Source: Oceanibacterium hippocampi (GTDB taxonomy: Bacteria; Pseudomonadota; Alphaproteobacteria; Sneathiellales; Sneathiellaceae). From it: a DNA stretch of 64,000 nucleotides. The notes under the pieces are model-generated. The model was not told where the DNA came from. It saw only the letters and a program-made list of their open reading frames with translations, and ran no database searches. The position numbers were made by a program, and so were the translations under genes. The stretch lies in the NCBI RefSeq assembly GCF_900172325.1, contig NZ_FWFR01000002.1, positions 904,159-968,158 of the forward strand, read 5' to 3'. Of this stretch, positions 18,470 to 27,694 are shown one piece after another. How positions within the stretch are numbered: the stretch's first letter is position 1; the number at the start of each line of letters is the position of its first letter.

Positions 18470-18546
18470 CGCCGTACCCCCTGTCGCGTTTATCCGGTTT
18501 CCGTATCAGCCCGTGAAGCTAGACATTCAAGCGTTACGGTGACAAG

Positions 18547-18561
18547 TTGCACTTTCTGCAA
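18547..18561. promoter_or_regulatory. Perfect inverted repeat, candidate MocR-regulator operator
   Basis: TTGCACTTTCTGCAA is a perfect TTGCA-N5-TGCAA dyad. It lies in the 110-base divergent region between the ABC operon (start 18469) and the MocR-type gene (start 18580). Its position between both starts suits autoregulation plus control of the operon. Confidence 0.45.
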
Positions 18562-18579
18562 TATCGATGGGTACAGTTG

Positions 18580-20082
18580 ATGCACCGGATCGCGAAGGAT
18601 CTCCCCGTTTCCGTCGCTGCGGCGATCGGTCGCGACGAACCGCCGATGTACCAGCAGCTCTATCGGCGCATCCGTGAGGGTATCGTCGCGGGCGAGATGC
18701 GCGCCGGCCAGCGGTTGCCCTCGATCAGGGTACTGGCCGCCCAGATGGGGATCGCCCGGAACACCGTGTTGCTGGCCTATGAACAGCTCTTGGCGGAAGG
18801 TTGCGTCGAATCGCGACAGGGGTCGGGACATTTCGTCGCCGACGTCGTACCGACCGACCAGGCCGTCCGGGTGTCGGAGGACAATCCGGAACGTACGGTC
18901 TCGCAGCGACGAGTCTATCGTGACTTCGAGTTCCTCCACCCGCAATTCCGGACGGCCATACCCGTTCGCCCGTTCCGCGCCAACCTTCCGTCTCTCGATC
19001 CCGAGCATCTGAAGGCCTGGACAAGGCTGCATATCAAGGTGCTGCGCGACGCCGGCCGGACGAATACCCAGGCCCGGCTGATGGGCGAAACCGACGCCAT
19101 CGGCGAACTGCGCCTGAGACAGGCGATAGCCGATCACATTTCGCTGTCGAGGGGCGTACGCTGCTCGGCCGACCAGGTGATCATCACCGCGGGCGCGCAG
19201 CACGCGATGGATATCCTGATGCGCGTGCTGGCCCGGCCGGGCGACCAGGCGTGGATCGAGGATCCCTGCTTTCTCGGGTCCCTGGCAGCCCTGCAGAGCG
19301 CGGGCGTGTCGCTGGTCCCGGTGCCGGTCGACAGCGAGGGGCTCGACGTGGCGGAAGCCCGCAGACGCGCGCCGGACGCAAGTCTCGCGATCGTCTGCCC
19401 GTCCAAGCAGTATCCGCTTGGCCACGTCATGTCGATGCAGCGGCGCCTGGCGGTCATCGAATGGGCAAACCAGACGGGCGCATGGATCCTCGAGGACGAT
19501 TACGACAGCGAGTACCGTTTCGTCGGAAAACCCATCCCCTCGTTACAGGGGCTGGATGGCGGCAATCGCGTCATCTATGTCGGCACCTTCAGCAAGGTGC
19601 TGTTCCCTGCCCTGCGGATCGGCTTCATTGTCCCGCCACCGGAACTCGTCGACCCGATCGTCGCCGTACGGGCGATTTCCGGCCGGCATGGCAGTGCGAT
19701 CGAACAGCAGGTTCTGGCCCGGTTCATCACCGAAGGCCATCTCGGGCGCCATATCCGGCGCATGCGGCGCCTCTACAGGACCCGGATGGAGGCTCTCCTG
19801 CACCATTCGAAACGCGAACTCGACGGCCTCCTCCGCGTCGAAGCGGCCGATTCCGGCTTGCAGACAATCGGCTGGCTCAACGAGGACGTGGACGACGAGG
19901 TTTTCTACAGGGCAGCCTCGAACCGGGGTATCGAACTGGCCAACCTCTCCCGCTATTGCATTGAAAGCAGGCGTCCGCCCGGTGTGGTCATGGGATTCGG
20001 CGCCTTCTCGGAAGAGCAGATCGCGCATTCGGTGCGCGAAACCGCCGCGCTGTTCGGCGAAGACGGAAAGCCCTTGCCGTAG
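18580..20082 (+). CDS. MocR/PdxR-type regulator (GntR DNA-binding domain fused to aminotransferase-like domain)
   Basis: The protein has 500 residues. Residues about 20-90 form a GntR winged helix (MYQQLYRRIREGIVAGEMRAGQ, then PSIRVLAAQMGIARNTVLLAYEQL). Residues 120-500 form a fold-type I PLP aminotransferase domain: TAGAQHAMD, DDYDSEYRF and the PLP-lysine segment GTFSKVLFPALR. Such proteins (PdxR, GabR, TauR) sense an amino compound or PLP through the aminotransferase domain and usually regulate a neighbouring divergent operon, here the amidase/ABC operon. A TTG at 18547 would add 11 residues, but that would place the operator-like repeat inside the gene, so the ATG at 18580 is preferred. 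Confidence 0.93.
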   Translation: MHRIAKDLPVSVAAAIGRDEPPMYQQLYRRIREGIVAGEMRAGQRLPSIRVLAAQMGIARNTVLLAYEQLLAEGCVESRQGSGHFVADVVPTDQAVRVSEDNPERTVSQRRVYRDFEFLHPQFRTAIPVRPFRANLPSLDPEHLKAWTRLHIKVLRDAGRTNTQARLMGETDAIGELRLRQAIADHISLSRGVRCSADQVIITAGAQHAMDILMRVLARPGDQAWIEDPCFLGSLAALQSAGVSLVPVPVDSEGLDVAEARRRAPDASLAIVCPSKQYPLGHVMSMQRRLAVIEWANQTGAWILEDDYDSEYRFVGKPIPSLQGLDGGNRVIYVGTFSKVLFPALRIGFIVPPPELVDPIVAVRAISGRHGSAIEQQVLARFITEGHLGRHIRRMRRLYRTRMEALLHHSKRELDGLLRVEAADSGLQTIGWLNEDVDDEVFYRAASNRGIELANLSRYCIESRRPPGVVMGFGAFSEEQIAHSVRETAALFGEDGKPLP

Positions 20083-20225
20083 CTCGAGGGACGGCAGTAG
20101 TCGGCCGCAAACGCCGGCTCGATTGCTGCCGTTAGAAAAGGAGCGTGACTGGCCCCACGCCCCCTGAGAAACGAATTGCAAAGAAACCGCCGAAATGCGC
20201 GGCACAGCCCTACGCGCGTCCCGAA

Positions 20226-21587
20226 CTATTCGCCCGACACATCCTCCACAATTCTCGCCTTCGTGCCAGGTGGATCCTGCAACGCGCCCTTTTCCAGGGG
20301 TTCAACCTTTGCCCTGATATTGAGTCGTGCCTTCAGGGCCGTTTCAATCTGGCGCGCCGCCGCTTGGAAGTCGCCCGTCACTTCGACTTTCAAATGAAGA
20401 GGCTGCGCAGTGGAGTGCCCCTTGAAATTCTTCACTATCCGGAATTTGCCGGTCGCCACGGGCGACAGGGAATTGAGAACATCCTTCAGGGCGCTCGGGT
20501 ATACGTTGATGCCCCGGACGATGAACATGTCGTCGGTTCGTCCGAGCACGCGGATCTGAGGAGACGTGCGCCCGCACGGGCAGTCCTCGCCAACCACCTC
20601 GATCAAGTCATATGATCTGAAGCGCAATAACGGCGTCGCTTCCCGTCCGAGCGCGGAATAGACAAGTTCACCGATCGCCCCGCTTGTCAGCGGTATCGGT
20701 TGCAGCGTTCCCGGGTCGACAAGTTCCGGGTGAATAAAGCCCTGACCTGTAAAATGCATACCTTGCCCGAACCGGCATTCGGCCCAGAAACCGTTCGCCA
20801 GGTCCGAGAGTCCGTACATTTCCCTTACGCTCGCGCCCCATAGGGTTTCGAGTTTGGCGCGCGTAGCGGGCACACCGCCGCCTATCTCGCTACCAACGAC
20901 GATCCGTTCTATCGAAAGGTCCGAAGCTTGACCGCCCCCACTGGAGTTGCAGAACTCACCCAGATACTCAAGAAAGCTAGGCGCGCCGAAAACAGCTGCC
21001 GGCCGTTGCGCCCGAATGATCTGGATAATTCGCTCCGCGCCGCTCTCCGCCCCGACCGGAAGGAGTGACATCCCCATATAGGCAACTGCCTGGCACATCG
21101 GGAGGCCCCCAACGAACCCCTTGCTCATGGCGAAAGCGTGCAAGACAAGATTCCGCGGCCGAAAACCGGCTGCGTAGAAGCAGCGGGCTTGCATTTCCGA
21201 AACACTCTCGAGGTCGCGTTCGGTGTAGGCCATATAGGATGGCACGCCGGTTGTGCCTGAAGAGACCTGGCGCTGAACGACCGTATCCAACGGAGCCGCA
21301 CAATGCTCGCCAAGCGGCGGCGAACTGGCCAGACTGTCCCGGATCTCCGCCTTGTCGGTAAAGGGAAACTCGGCCAGTTCTTCTAGGCTTTTCAGCGGAC
21401 CCGCCCGCCGCCCGACTTCCTCGAACTTCCGACGATAGAACGGCGATTGTCTCGCAAGATAACTCAGCTGCTCGTTCAGTCTGTTCAGATGAAGTCGGTC
21501 AAGCTCGGTCGACCCGACCAGTTCCCATTTGCTCCAAACGTCTCCGTCCATGGGCTCACGATTTGCATAACCGCCAACGTCACTCAT
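20226..21587 (-). CDS. PaaK-like AMP-forming CoA ligase (phenylacetate-CoA ligase family)
   Basis: The protein has 453 residues, the length of phenylacetate-CoA ligases. It activates a carboxylic acid with ATP and CoA by way of an acyl-adenylate. The P-loop reads VSSGTTGVPSYMAYT, the adenine-binding part is near REMYGLSDLANG, and the C-terminal hinge domain carries GRTDDMFIVRGINVYP. The start ATG (21587) overlaps the stop of the enoyl-CoA hydratase gene by 8 bases, so the two are translationally coupled. The frame stays open further upstream, but that is inside the neighbour. The acid imported by the adjacent TRAP system is the likely substrate (inference). Confidence 0.92.
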   Translation of the reverse strand: MSDVGGYANREPMDGDVWSKWELVGSTELDRLHLNRLNEQLSYLARQSPFYRRKFEEVGRRAGPLKSLEELAEFPFTDKAEIRDSLASSPPLGEHCAAPLDTVVQRQVSSGTTGVPSYMAYTERDLESVSEMQARCFYAAGFRPRNLVLHAFAMSKGFVGGLPMCQAVAYMGMSLLPVGAESGAERIIQIIRAQRPAAVFGAPSFLEYLGEFCNSSGGGQASDLSIERIVVGSEIGGGVPATRAKLETLWGASVREMYGLSDLANGFWAECRFGQGMHFTGQGFIHPELVDPGTLQPIPLTSGAIGELVYSALGREATPLLRFRSYDLIEVVGEDCPCGRTSPQIRVLGRTDDMFIVRGINVYPSALKDVLNSLSPVATGKFRIVKNFKGHSTAQPLHLKVEVTGDFQAAARQIETALKARLNIRAKVEPLEKGALQDPPGTKARIVEDVSGE

Positions 21588-22356
21588 GCCCACGTCCACT
21601 CGCATGCCGCTGTGAGAACGCAATCGATGCCTTACCCACGGATTCCGAGCCGACGGAAACGATCTGACAGGTCGGATCGAGCGCCGGGAATACACTGTTC
21701 GCAGCCTCCTTGACCCACCCCCTTGCGGTGGTATCGGTGGCACGCAGGCGCGCAACAAGACTGGCGACTTGGATATCCAGTTCTTCCATCGAAGGAACGC
21801 ACTTGTAGATCAAACCGATGGCTTCCGCTCGCTCCGCCGTAACCGCCTCGCCGGTCAAGAGAATTTCCTTGGTCTTCGACATGCCGATCTTGAACGGGAG
21901 CCGACTGGCCGCGTAGGGATCGGCTATTCCGGAACATGGCTCGGGAAAGCGGATCGTCGCGCTTTGCACAGCGATCGCGAAGTCCGCGAAAACGGCAATA
22001 ATGCCGCCGGCGCCATGCGCCAGACCGTTGATCCGGGCGATAACGGTCTTGCTCATCTTCTCGATCTGCGTGAATGCATTCATCGTGGCATGCGTGAACA
22101 AGTACCCGACGCGGGCGCGGCGCTTCGGATCCTGATACATCGCGGCGAGATCTTTCAGGTCTCCACCAGAACTGAATGCCCGTTCCCTGCTTCCCGTTAT
22201 GACCACGATCTCGACGGCTTCGTCCTGCTCCGCCTGGACGAGCGACCAGAACAAATCCTCATACAATTCAATGGAGAAGGCGTTCAGTCTTTCTGGTCGA
22301 TCGAGCGTGATACGGGCCACACCGTCTTCGACTTCGTACTTCAGATATCGATTCAT
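21580..22356 (-). CDS. Enoyl-CoA hydratase/isomerase family protein
   Basis: The protein is a crotonase-fold enzyme of 258 residues. The oxyanion-hole segments are visible: SSGGDLKDLA near 70 and INGLAHGAGGIIAVFADFAIA near 110. The family's usual catalytic glutamates after FPEPCSGIADPYAA are not obvious, so hydratase, isomerase and hydrolase activities are all possible. The ATG at 22356 is preceded by GAAGG at 8 bases. It is followed by the overlapping CoA ligase gene and preceded by the TRAP large-permease gene (14 bases), so the product probably acts on the CoA thioester made by that ligase. Confidence 0.88.
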   Translation of the reverse strand: MNRYLKYEVEDGVARITLDRPERLNAFSIELYEDLFWSLVQAEQDEAVEIVVITGSRERAFSSGGDLKDLAAMYQDPKRRARVGYLFTHATMNAFTQIEKMSKTVIARINGLAHGAGGIIAVFADFAIAVQSATIRFPEPCSGIADPYAASRLPFKIGMSKTKEILLTGEAVTAERAEAIGLIYKCVPSMEELDIQVASLVARLRATDTTARGWVKEAANSVFPALDPTCQIVSVGSESVGKASIAFSQRHASGRGHE

Positions 22357-22370
22357 TCCGACAACCTTCT

Positions 22371-23681
22371 TTAGAACATTTTGCTTGGGAGCCAAGTCGA
22401 CAGTACCGGAAAGTAAATGATCGCAAACAGTATCATCAACTCCAATACAATAAACGGAATCACGCCTCTAACGATGTCCGTATAACCGACCTTTCCGCCG
22501 GTTGAACTCATTACGGCAAATAAATTCATTCCAATCGGTGGGGTTATTGCAGAAATCTCTGCGAGTTTAATTATAACAATTCCAAACCATATTAAATTTA
22601 TATCAAGATGAATCGCAATCGGCATCAAGAAGGGAAGAGTGAGCAACATCATGGATACTGTATCAACCACCATTCCCAGAATAATATATAGAATTGATAC
22701 AATGATGATAAAGCCTATGGGCCCTATTTCCATGGCAATTATTGAACTTCCAATATAGTCGACCATCCCTGTCACAACGATAAATCTCGAAAATATCAGT
22801 CCACCAATAAGAATCGCGAATATGATGCAACTCACGGAAGCCGCCTCGGCCAACGATTGCCCGAACCAACCGGTCAATCGCCCCCGGAAGCGCCACAATG
22901 CGATCCCAGCAGCGCCGAAAGCCCCCACGGCTCCAGCGGCAGAAGGGGCAAAGAAACCCGCATAAATCCCGCCAAGGACGATCACGACCAGAAGCAGGAC
23001 CCCCCAAACTCCTTTGGCTGCCTGAATCTTTTCGCGGAACGGAACTTGTTCACCAAGCTGCGGCGCAAGCTCGGGGCGCAGTCGAACGAGCACCAGCGTT
23101 CCGAAAGAGAACGCCGCGATGCTCAAGAGGCCCGGGAACACCCCTGCGAGGAAGAGTTGCCCCACGGATTGTTCTGCGACGATGGCGTATACCACCATCA
23201 CGATCGACGGAGGGATCATCGCTGCGAACGTGCCCGATGCGGCGATCGAACCAACGGAGAGGCGCTTCGAATAACCCAGACGCAGCATTTCCGGAAATGC
23301 GAGTCGCGTGAACACGACGGAATTCACGACCGTCGATCCGGAGACCGCGGCAAAAACGCCGGACGCGCATATCACCGCCAGGTACATGCTGCCCCGCAAC
23401 CGCCGTAGCCACAGGTCTGCGGCGTGGAACAGCTGGGTCGTGATACCCGAGCGTTGCGCGAAGACACCCATGAGGATGAACAGGGGCAACACCGCATAGC
23501 CGTAGTTGCCGGTAATGGCGAAGGGCAGGCTGCGCAACTGCCCGAATGTGAAGGCCTCGCCGAAGCCAAGCCACATTCCGGCAATCCCGGTCAGGCCCAT
23601 GGCCACGGCGACGGGAACGCCGATAACCAGCATGGCAATCAATCCGCCCAGGCAACCCAGGCCAAGAACTATCGGGTCCAT
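22371..23681 (-). CDS. TRAP transporter large permease (DctM type)
   Basis: The protein has 436 residues with about twelve membrane helices, forming the ion-coupled transport channel. Family segments are visible: GLTGIAGMWLGFGEAF, FAAVSGSTVVNSVVFTRLAFPEMLRLGY, GTFAAMIPPSIVMVVYAIVAE and ITPPIGMNLFAV near the C-terminus. I use the ATG at 23681; an upstream TTG (23699) is possible, but neither has a strong ribosome-binding site. The last third of the gene (about 22371-22810) is conspicuously AT-rich against its GC-rich 5' part. It works with the DctQ- and DctP-type proteins encoded just upstream. Confidence 0.94.
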   Translation of the reverse strand: MDPIVLGLGCLGGLIAMLVIGVPVAVAMGLTGIAGMWLGFGEAFTFGQLRSLPFAITGNYGYAVLPLFILMGVFAQRSGITTQLFHAADLWLRRLRGSMYLAVICASGVFAAVSGSTVVNSVVFTRLAFPEMLRLGYSKRLSVGSIAASGTFAAMIPPSIVMVVYAIVAEQSVGQLFLAGVFPGLLSIAAFSFGTLVLVRLRPELAPQLGEQVPFREKIQAAKGVWGVLLLVVIVLGGIYAGFFAPSAAGAVGAFGAAGIALWRFRGRLTGWFGQSLAEAASVSCIIFAILIGGLIFSRFIVVTGMVDYIGSSIIAMEIGPIGFIIIVSILYIILGMVVDTVSMMLLTLPFLMPIAIHLDINLIWFGIVIIKLAEISAITPPIGMNLFAVMSSTGGKVGYTDIVRGVIPFIVLELMILFAIIYFPVLSTWLPSKMF

Positions 23682-23726
23682 ATCGATCCAAACGTCCAAC
23701 GAGTATCAGTGAGCAACGTCATCGCC

Positions 23727-24224
23727 TTAGCGCCAGCATCTCGACGCGCTCCGCAGACCATCTCGCGCGGCCTGCACGACAACCATGCTGGCCCCCACGG
23801 CCAGCGCGAGGCGTCCAGGCCAGACGGGAAGCCCGATGAGCCCCTGATATACGGCCGCCTCATCGATGCTCTGCAAGAAGCCGTCCCACCCGAAGACACA
23901 GATGCCCAGATAGAAAAGTACGGAACAGAAGTGGGCGACCGTTTCGGAAACATGGCGAGGACGGGCAGACATCGTCTTGACGATCGCATCGACACGGATA
24001 TGGCTTCCTTGCGACTGGGCCAGCGCCAGCGCCAGAAAGACAGAGCCAACCATGATGGTCTCCGTCAACTCATAGGCGCCGGGAACGGGCTTGCCGAGCA
24101 ATGACGAGCCGAGAACATCGAATGCGCCGATCAGCATCATCGCCGCCAAACCTGCGCCGGCAACAATCGCCCCCAGCGCGTTCAGTCTGTCGGTGGTTCG
24201 CCCCAGATAATTCAGGAAGCCCAT
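23727..24224 (-). CDS. TRAP transporter small permease (DctQ type)
   Basis: The protein has 165 residues with four membrane helices, the usual architecture. The segment TETIMVGSVFLALALAQSQG followed by SHIRVDAI is the DctQ signature. It forms a complex with the DctM subunit. It sits between the binding-protein and large-permease genes of the Module B TRAP operon. The C-terminus is rather arginine/serine-rich. Confidence 0.9.
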   Translation of the reverse strand: MGFLNYLGRTTDRLNALGAIVAGAGLAAMMLIGAFDVLGSSLLGKPVPGAYELTETIMVGSVFLALALAQSQGSHIRVDAIVKTMSARPRHVSETVAHFCSVLFYLGICVFGWDGFLQSIDEAAVYQGLIGLPVWPGRLALAVGASMVVVQAARDGLRSASRCWR

Positions 24225-24337
24225 GTGCAGTTCATCCGCGCTAGTGAGAAAGTGCCGGAGGAAGTTTGACGCTCATGCCCGGGTCCTGCGGCAGTCACCA
24301 GACGGAACGCCGACCGGGCCATGGAACCCCCGGAAAC

Positions 24338-24377
24338 AATTGCCACCCCGGCGCCGATGGACGCCGAGGCGGCAATT
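24338..24377 (-). terminator. Stem-loop between TRAP binding-protein and small-permease genes
   Basis: A long imperfect hairpin: arms AATTGCC-a-CCCCGGCG and CGCCGAGG-c-GGCAATT around an 8-base loop. It lies 13 bases after the DctP-type stop codon. There is only a weak T-run on the transcribed side (GTTTCC). It is therefore more likely a partial terminator or 3'-end stabiliser that raises binding-protein expression over the permeases than a full stop. Confidence 0.5.
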
Positions 24378-24390
24378 TGATCCTATGCCC

Positions 24391-25434
24391 CTATCTGGGG
24401 CTCACATTGGCGATGACGTCGTTCCAGATCTCTACGGACTTTCTGGCATCATCCCCTTTTCCCAGCGCCTCCATCTCGGCGATCCACTCACCAAAGAAAT
24501 CAGGAAGCGCCTCTTTCCATGCGAGCTTTTCCTGCTCGGGCATTTCGTGGAAAGTCACACCAAGCCCTTCAAGCTTCGCCCTCGCCTCGGAGGCCGCGGC
24601 GTTCGCCTTGTCGAGGTCCAGTTTCTTCGCTTCCTCGTAGACCTCGAGAATGACGTTCTGCTGCTCGGCCGTCAGCTTTCTCCATGCGCCTTCGTTGATC
24701 CACACACCGTAGGACGGGCCGCACCACAGAGACACATCAGCCACATGGGTTGCGACCTCGTAGAGCTTGTAGGTGACCATCAGATCAATGGCGAACGGGC
24801 TCGCATCGATGACGCCGCGCGACAAGTTCTCGTAGATTTCCGGCACTGACATGCTGACCGGCGTTGCACTGACGGCTTCTGCCATCCGAGGCATGTGCTT
24901 GCCCCATGTGCGCACTTTCAGGCCGGTCATGTCCGCCACCGAGGTGATCGGTTCTTTCGAAATGGGGATATAGGGATTGATGATGTGCATCGAAATCAAT
25001 CGAATCCCGTTTGCCGCCTGCTCCATTCGATAAGCCGGCACCTCTTCGACGAGCCGGTCCATCAGAACCTGGGCCTGCTTCGGGCCGTCGATGGCCATCG
25101 GAAGAGAATTCGGAGCGGTGTGGAACGGCAATTGAGCCGGGAAATAGGCTGGCGAGAAGGCCGCCATATCCATCGCCTGGTTCTTCAGCAGCGAGAGGTT
25201 CTCGGAGGACTTTCCCAAACCCTCCGACCAGAAGATCTTGATCTCGACCTCTCCATTCGTCCGCTCAAGAATTTGTTGAGCCGCCCATGCATCGACCTCT
25301 GAACTAAGCGTTTGAGCCGATAGTTGATGATTCATCCGCAGAACAACTTTTGCGGAAATCGGATGACTTCCCAGAACCACAACCATGGCAACAAGAAGAC
25401 CACACAGGCCTCTTGCCCCTGTTTTATTTATCAT
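24391..25434 (-). CDS. TRAP transporter periplasmic substrate-binding protein (DctP type)
   Basis: The protein has 347 residues with an N-terminal signal peptide (hydrophobic GLLVAMVVVLGSHPISA, cleavage before KVVLRMNHQL). The mature start VVLRMNHQLSAQ, the segment GLKVRTWGKHMPRMAEAVSATPV and the helix with QNVILEVYEEAKKLD are characteristic of DctP-family proteins, where the Arg in KVR(T) binds the substrate carboxylate. It is the first gene of the operon, divergent from the amidohydrolase gene across 87 AT-rich bases, which must hold both promoters. The ligand is presumably a carboxylic acid; no finer call is possible. Confidence 0.93.
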   Translation of the reverse strand: MINKTGARGLCGLLVAMVVVLGSHPISAKVVLRMNHQLSAQTLSSEVDAWAAQQILERTNGEVEIKIFWSEGLGKSSENLSLLKNQAMDMAAFSPAYFPAQLPFHTAPNSLPMAIDGPKQAQVLMDRLVEEVPAYRMEQAANGIRLISMHIINPYIPISKEPITSVADMTGLKVRTWGKHMPRMAEAVSATPVSMSVPEIYENLSRGVIDASPFAIDLMVTYKLYEVATHVADVSLWCGPSYGVWINEGAWRKLTAEQQNVILEVYEEAKKLDLDKANAAASEARAKLEGLGVTFHEMPEQEKLAWKEALPDFFGEWIAEMEALGKGDDARKSVEIWNDVIANVSPR

Positions 25435-25521
25435 TACTCTCTACGCCTCTCTCTGTTAGGGTTGACATGATCTCTTGTTTTTTGTATTCACCACATTTCT
25501 ACTGACAATGGAGTAAACACA

Positions 25522-26754
25522 ATGATGATTCTGGAGAATTGCAGAATTCTTGACGTCTCCGACTCGTCTCTGTCTGATGAGATCAGTATAATTATCGAAG
25601 ACGGACGATTTTCCAGAATCGAATCGAATAGAAACAGCAACACTACATCTGATGTAGTAGATCTTGGCGGCCGGGTTGTAATGCCGGGAATGATCGACGC
25701 GCATGTACATGTGGTTGGAGTTGCCAAGACTTTCTCGGAGAACCAGAATTGGCCAATGTCATTGATTACGGCAAAGGCGATACCGATTCTGGAGAACATG
25801 CTTCGCCGCGGCTTCACGACAGTGAGGGACGCCGGCGGCGCCGACTGGGGATTGGCCCGCGCCGTCGAGTCCGGGCTTGTTACCGGGCCGAGGATTTTCT
25901 TTTCCGGCAAAGCCATCACCCAGACGGGCGGCCATGCCGACATGCGATCGCTGACCGACTCCTTCGTCGGATGCCACTGCTGCCAGCTGCCCGGAAGTCT
26001 GGGACGCATCGTCGACGGCGTCCCGGAACTTCGTCGCGCCATTCGAGACGAATTCCGGAAAGGAGCCACGCAGATCAAGCTCTTCGCTTCCGGCGGCGCA
26101 TTTTCTTCACACGATCCGATAACCAACGCCCAGTTCTCCATGGAAGAATTGACTGCGGCCGTCGAGGAAGCCTTCATTGCGCGAACCTATGTCATGGCCC
26201 ACGCCTTTCCGGACATCGCGATAGACCGCGCGGTGCGCGCCGGCATCCGCTCGATCGAGCATGGCTGCTACATCACTCCGGACACCGCCAGGAGAATGGC
26301 CGATAAGGGCGCTTTCCTTGTTCCGACCCTGGCCGTATTCGACGCCTACAAGGAGGAGGGAGAGGCGCAACATTACCCCCAGGGAACGATAGACCGCAGC
26401 ACCGAGCTTCTGGATCGCAGCCGCGATGCGATCGCAATCGGCCAAGACGCGGGAGTGCCGATCTGCTTTGGCAGCGACGTCACAGGACCCTTTCATGGGC
26501 GCCAATCCCGCGAGATCTTTCTTCGAAGCGAATTCATGAGTCCGTCCGAAGTTCTCCGAAGCGCGACTGTGACAAATGCGGAGATGATGATGCTGGCAGG
26601 CGATCTCGGCGTAATCACCCCGGGCGCGATCGCCGATCTCCTGGTGCTCAACACCAACCCCCTGGACGACATTTCATGTCTGTATGCTCCGGGTGAGGAT
26701 GGATATCCTCGCGGCATCGACATGGTCATGAAGGACGGCCGCTTCATTGCTTGA
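25522..26754 (+). CDS. Metal-dependent amidohydrolase (imidazolonepropionase/prolidase-like)
   Basis: The protein has 410 residues of the amidohydrolase superfamily, hydrolysing amide or ester-type bonds with one or two zinc ions. Metal ligands in order: His61-x-His63 in MIDAHVHV, Lys186 in TQIKLFASGG (usually carbamylated), His227 in VMAHAFPD, His247 in SIEHGCY and Asp319 in FGSDVTG. The C-terminal small domain ends IADLLVLNTNPLDDI. Divergent from the TRAP operon and convergent with the PhyH gene, it may release the acid that the neighbouring CoA ligase activates (inference). The 5' end of the gene is AT-richer than the rest. Confidence 0.92.
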   Translation: MMILENCRILDVSDSSLSDEISIIIEDGRFSRIESNRNSNTTSDVVDLGGRVVMPGMIDAHVHVVGVAKTFSENQNWPMSLITAKAIPILENMLRRGFTTVRDAGGADWGLARAVESGLVTGPRIFFSGKAITQTGGHADMRSLTDSFVGCHCCQLPGSLGRIVDGVPELRRAIRDEFRKGATQIKLFASGGAFSSHDPITNAQFSMEELTAAVEEAFIARTYVMAHAFPDIAIDRAVRAGIRSIEHGCYITPDTARRMADKGAFLVPTLAVFDAYKEEGEAQHYPQGTIDRSTELLDRSRDAIAIGQDAGVPICFGSDVTGPFHGRQSREIFLRSEFMSPSEVLRSATVTNAEMMMLAGDLGVITPGAIADLLVLNTNPLDDISCLYAPGEDGYPRGIDMVMKDGRFIA

Positions 26755-26765
26755 AGTTGCCCCAT

Positions 26766-27611
26766 TCAATCGACGGCAGATGTTCGCGGCGATTGGGCCG
26801 AATCCGGCCATACGACCGGGAAGAGCTCACAATCCAACGGGCCACCGGGCTGTATGTCGGGGTCGTACAGCATTTTCTGGATGTTCGGCCTCGGGTCGTA
26901 GACGATATCGTCGCCGCACCAACGAGAGACATATGCCCGGCGCCGCAAGCTCGAACTGGTGTTGCCCGGCGCCCCATGCAGGGTCAGCCCGTGATGGATC
27001 GTGCAGTCTCCTGGCTCCAAGTCGAAATGGACGATATCGAGCGTGTCCCGCATGGACTCCACGTCCGGAACCCCGGGCAGGTCCTGCCCTTGGTACGTCG
27101 CTTCGCCGGTGAAACTCTCAGGGCGATAGCGATGGTTCCAGAGGTGAGAGCCCTTGACATATTCGACCGCCCCGTTGGCCAGGGAGACATTGTCCAGCGC
27201 GAGCCACAGGGTGCAGACCTGATGTCCCTTGATCGGCCAGTACGTCGCGTCGTGATGCCACAACGTCCCGGTGCTCGTTCCGGGCTCCTTTATCAGGATC
27301 TGGTCGAACAACATGTTCACCTTCTCGGCCCCGAAGAGGCTCGCGGCGATCTCGCCCGACGGGCTGTCGAAGATGAATGCTTCAAAGTCCTCGATGTTCT
27401 TCCAGACGAATGTATCTGAGAAAAACTCTCCCGTACCGCCACGGTTAACGTCGCGTTTCAGCTTCCCGGGTCGGGCGATGTCCTTCTGAATAGCCTCGCG
27501 CAGATACTCGACCCATTCTGCGTCGAACATTTTCCGCAAACAGACGACCCCGTCTTCGCGGTAAGCCGCAATTTCTTGCTCTGTGATTGCTCTGATCGGC
27601 TTCTTGTTCAT
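26766..27611 (-). CDS. Phytanoyl-CoA dioxygenase (PhyH) family Fe(II)/2-oxoglutarate oxygenase
   Basis: The protein has 281 residues with the double-stranded beta-helix core of non-heme iron dioxygenases. The iron triad is visible: His119-x-Asp121 in WHHDATYW and the distal His212 in LTLHGAPGN, followed by an RRRAYVSRW strand whose arginine would bind 2-oxoglutarate. Family members hydroxylate small molecules, acyl-CoAs or amino-acid derivatives such as ectoine, so the substrate is open. It is transcribed toward the amidohydrolase gene (11 bases apart, tail to tail) and lies just downstream of the IclR gene, possibly in one transcript with it. Confidence 0.9.
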   Translation of the reverse strand: MNKKPIRAITEQEIAAYREDGVVCLRKMFDAEWVEYLREAIQKDIARPGKLKRDVNRGGTGEFFSDTFVWKNIEDFEAFIFDSPSGEIAASLFGAEKVNMLFDQILIKEPGTSTGTLWHHDATYWPIKGHQVCTLWLALDNVSLANGAVEYVKGSHLWNHRYRPESFTGEATYQGQDLPGVPDVESMRDTLDIVHFDLEPGDCTIHHGLTLHGAPGNTSSSLRRRAYVSRWCGDDIVYDPRPNIQKMLYDPDIQPGGPLDCELFPVVWPDSAQSPRTSAVD

Positions 27612-27694
27612 AATATTCTAGATACCTCTTGATCATTCTGATCTGACGTGTCCGAGCATCCGGCCGACCACTTGATCGACATCATCTCGTCGTT

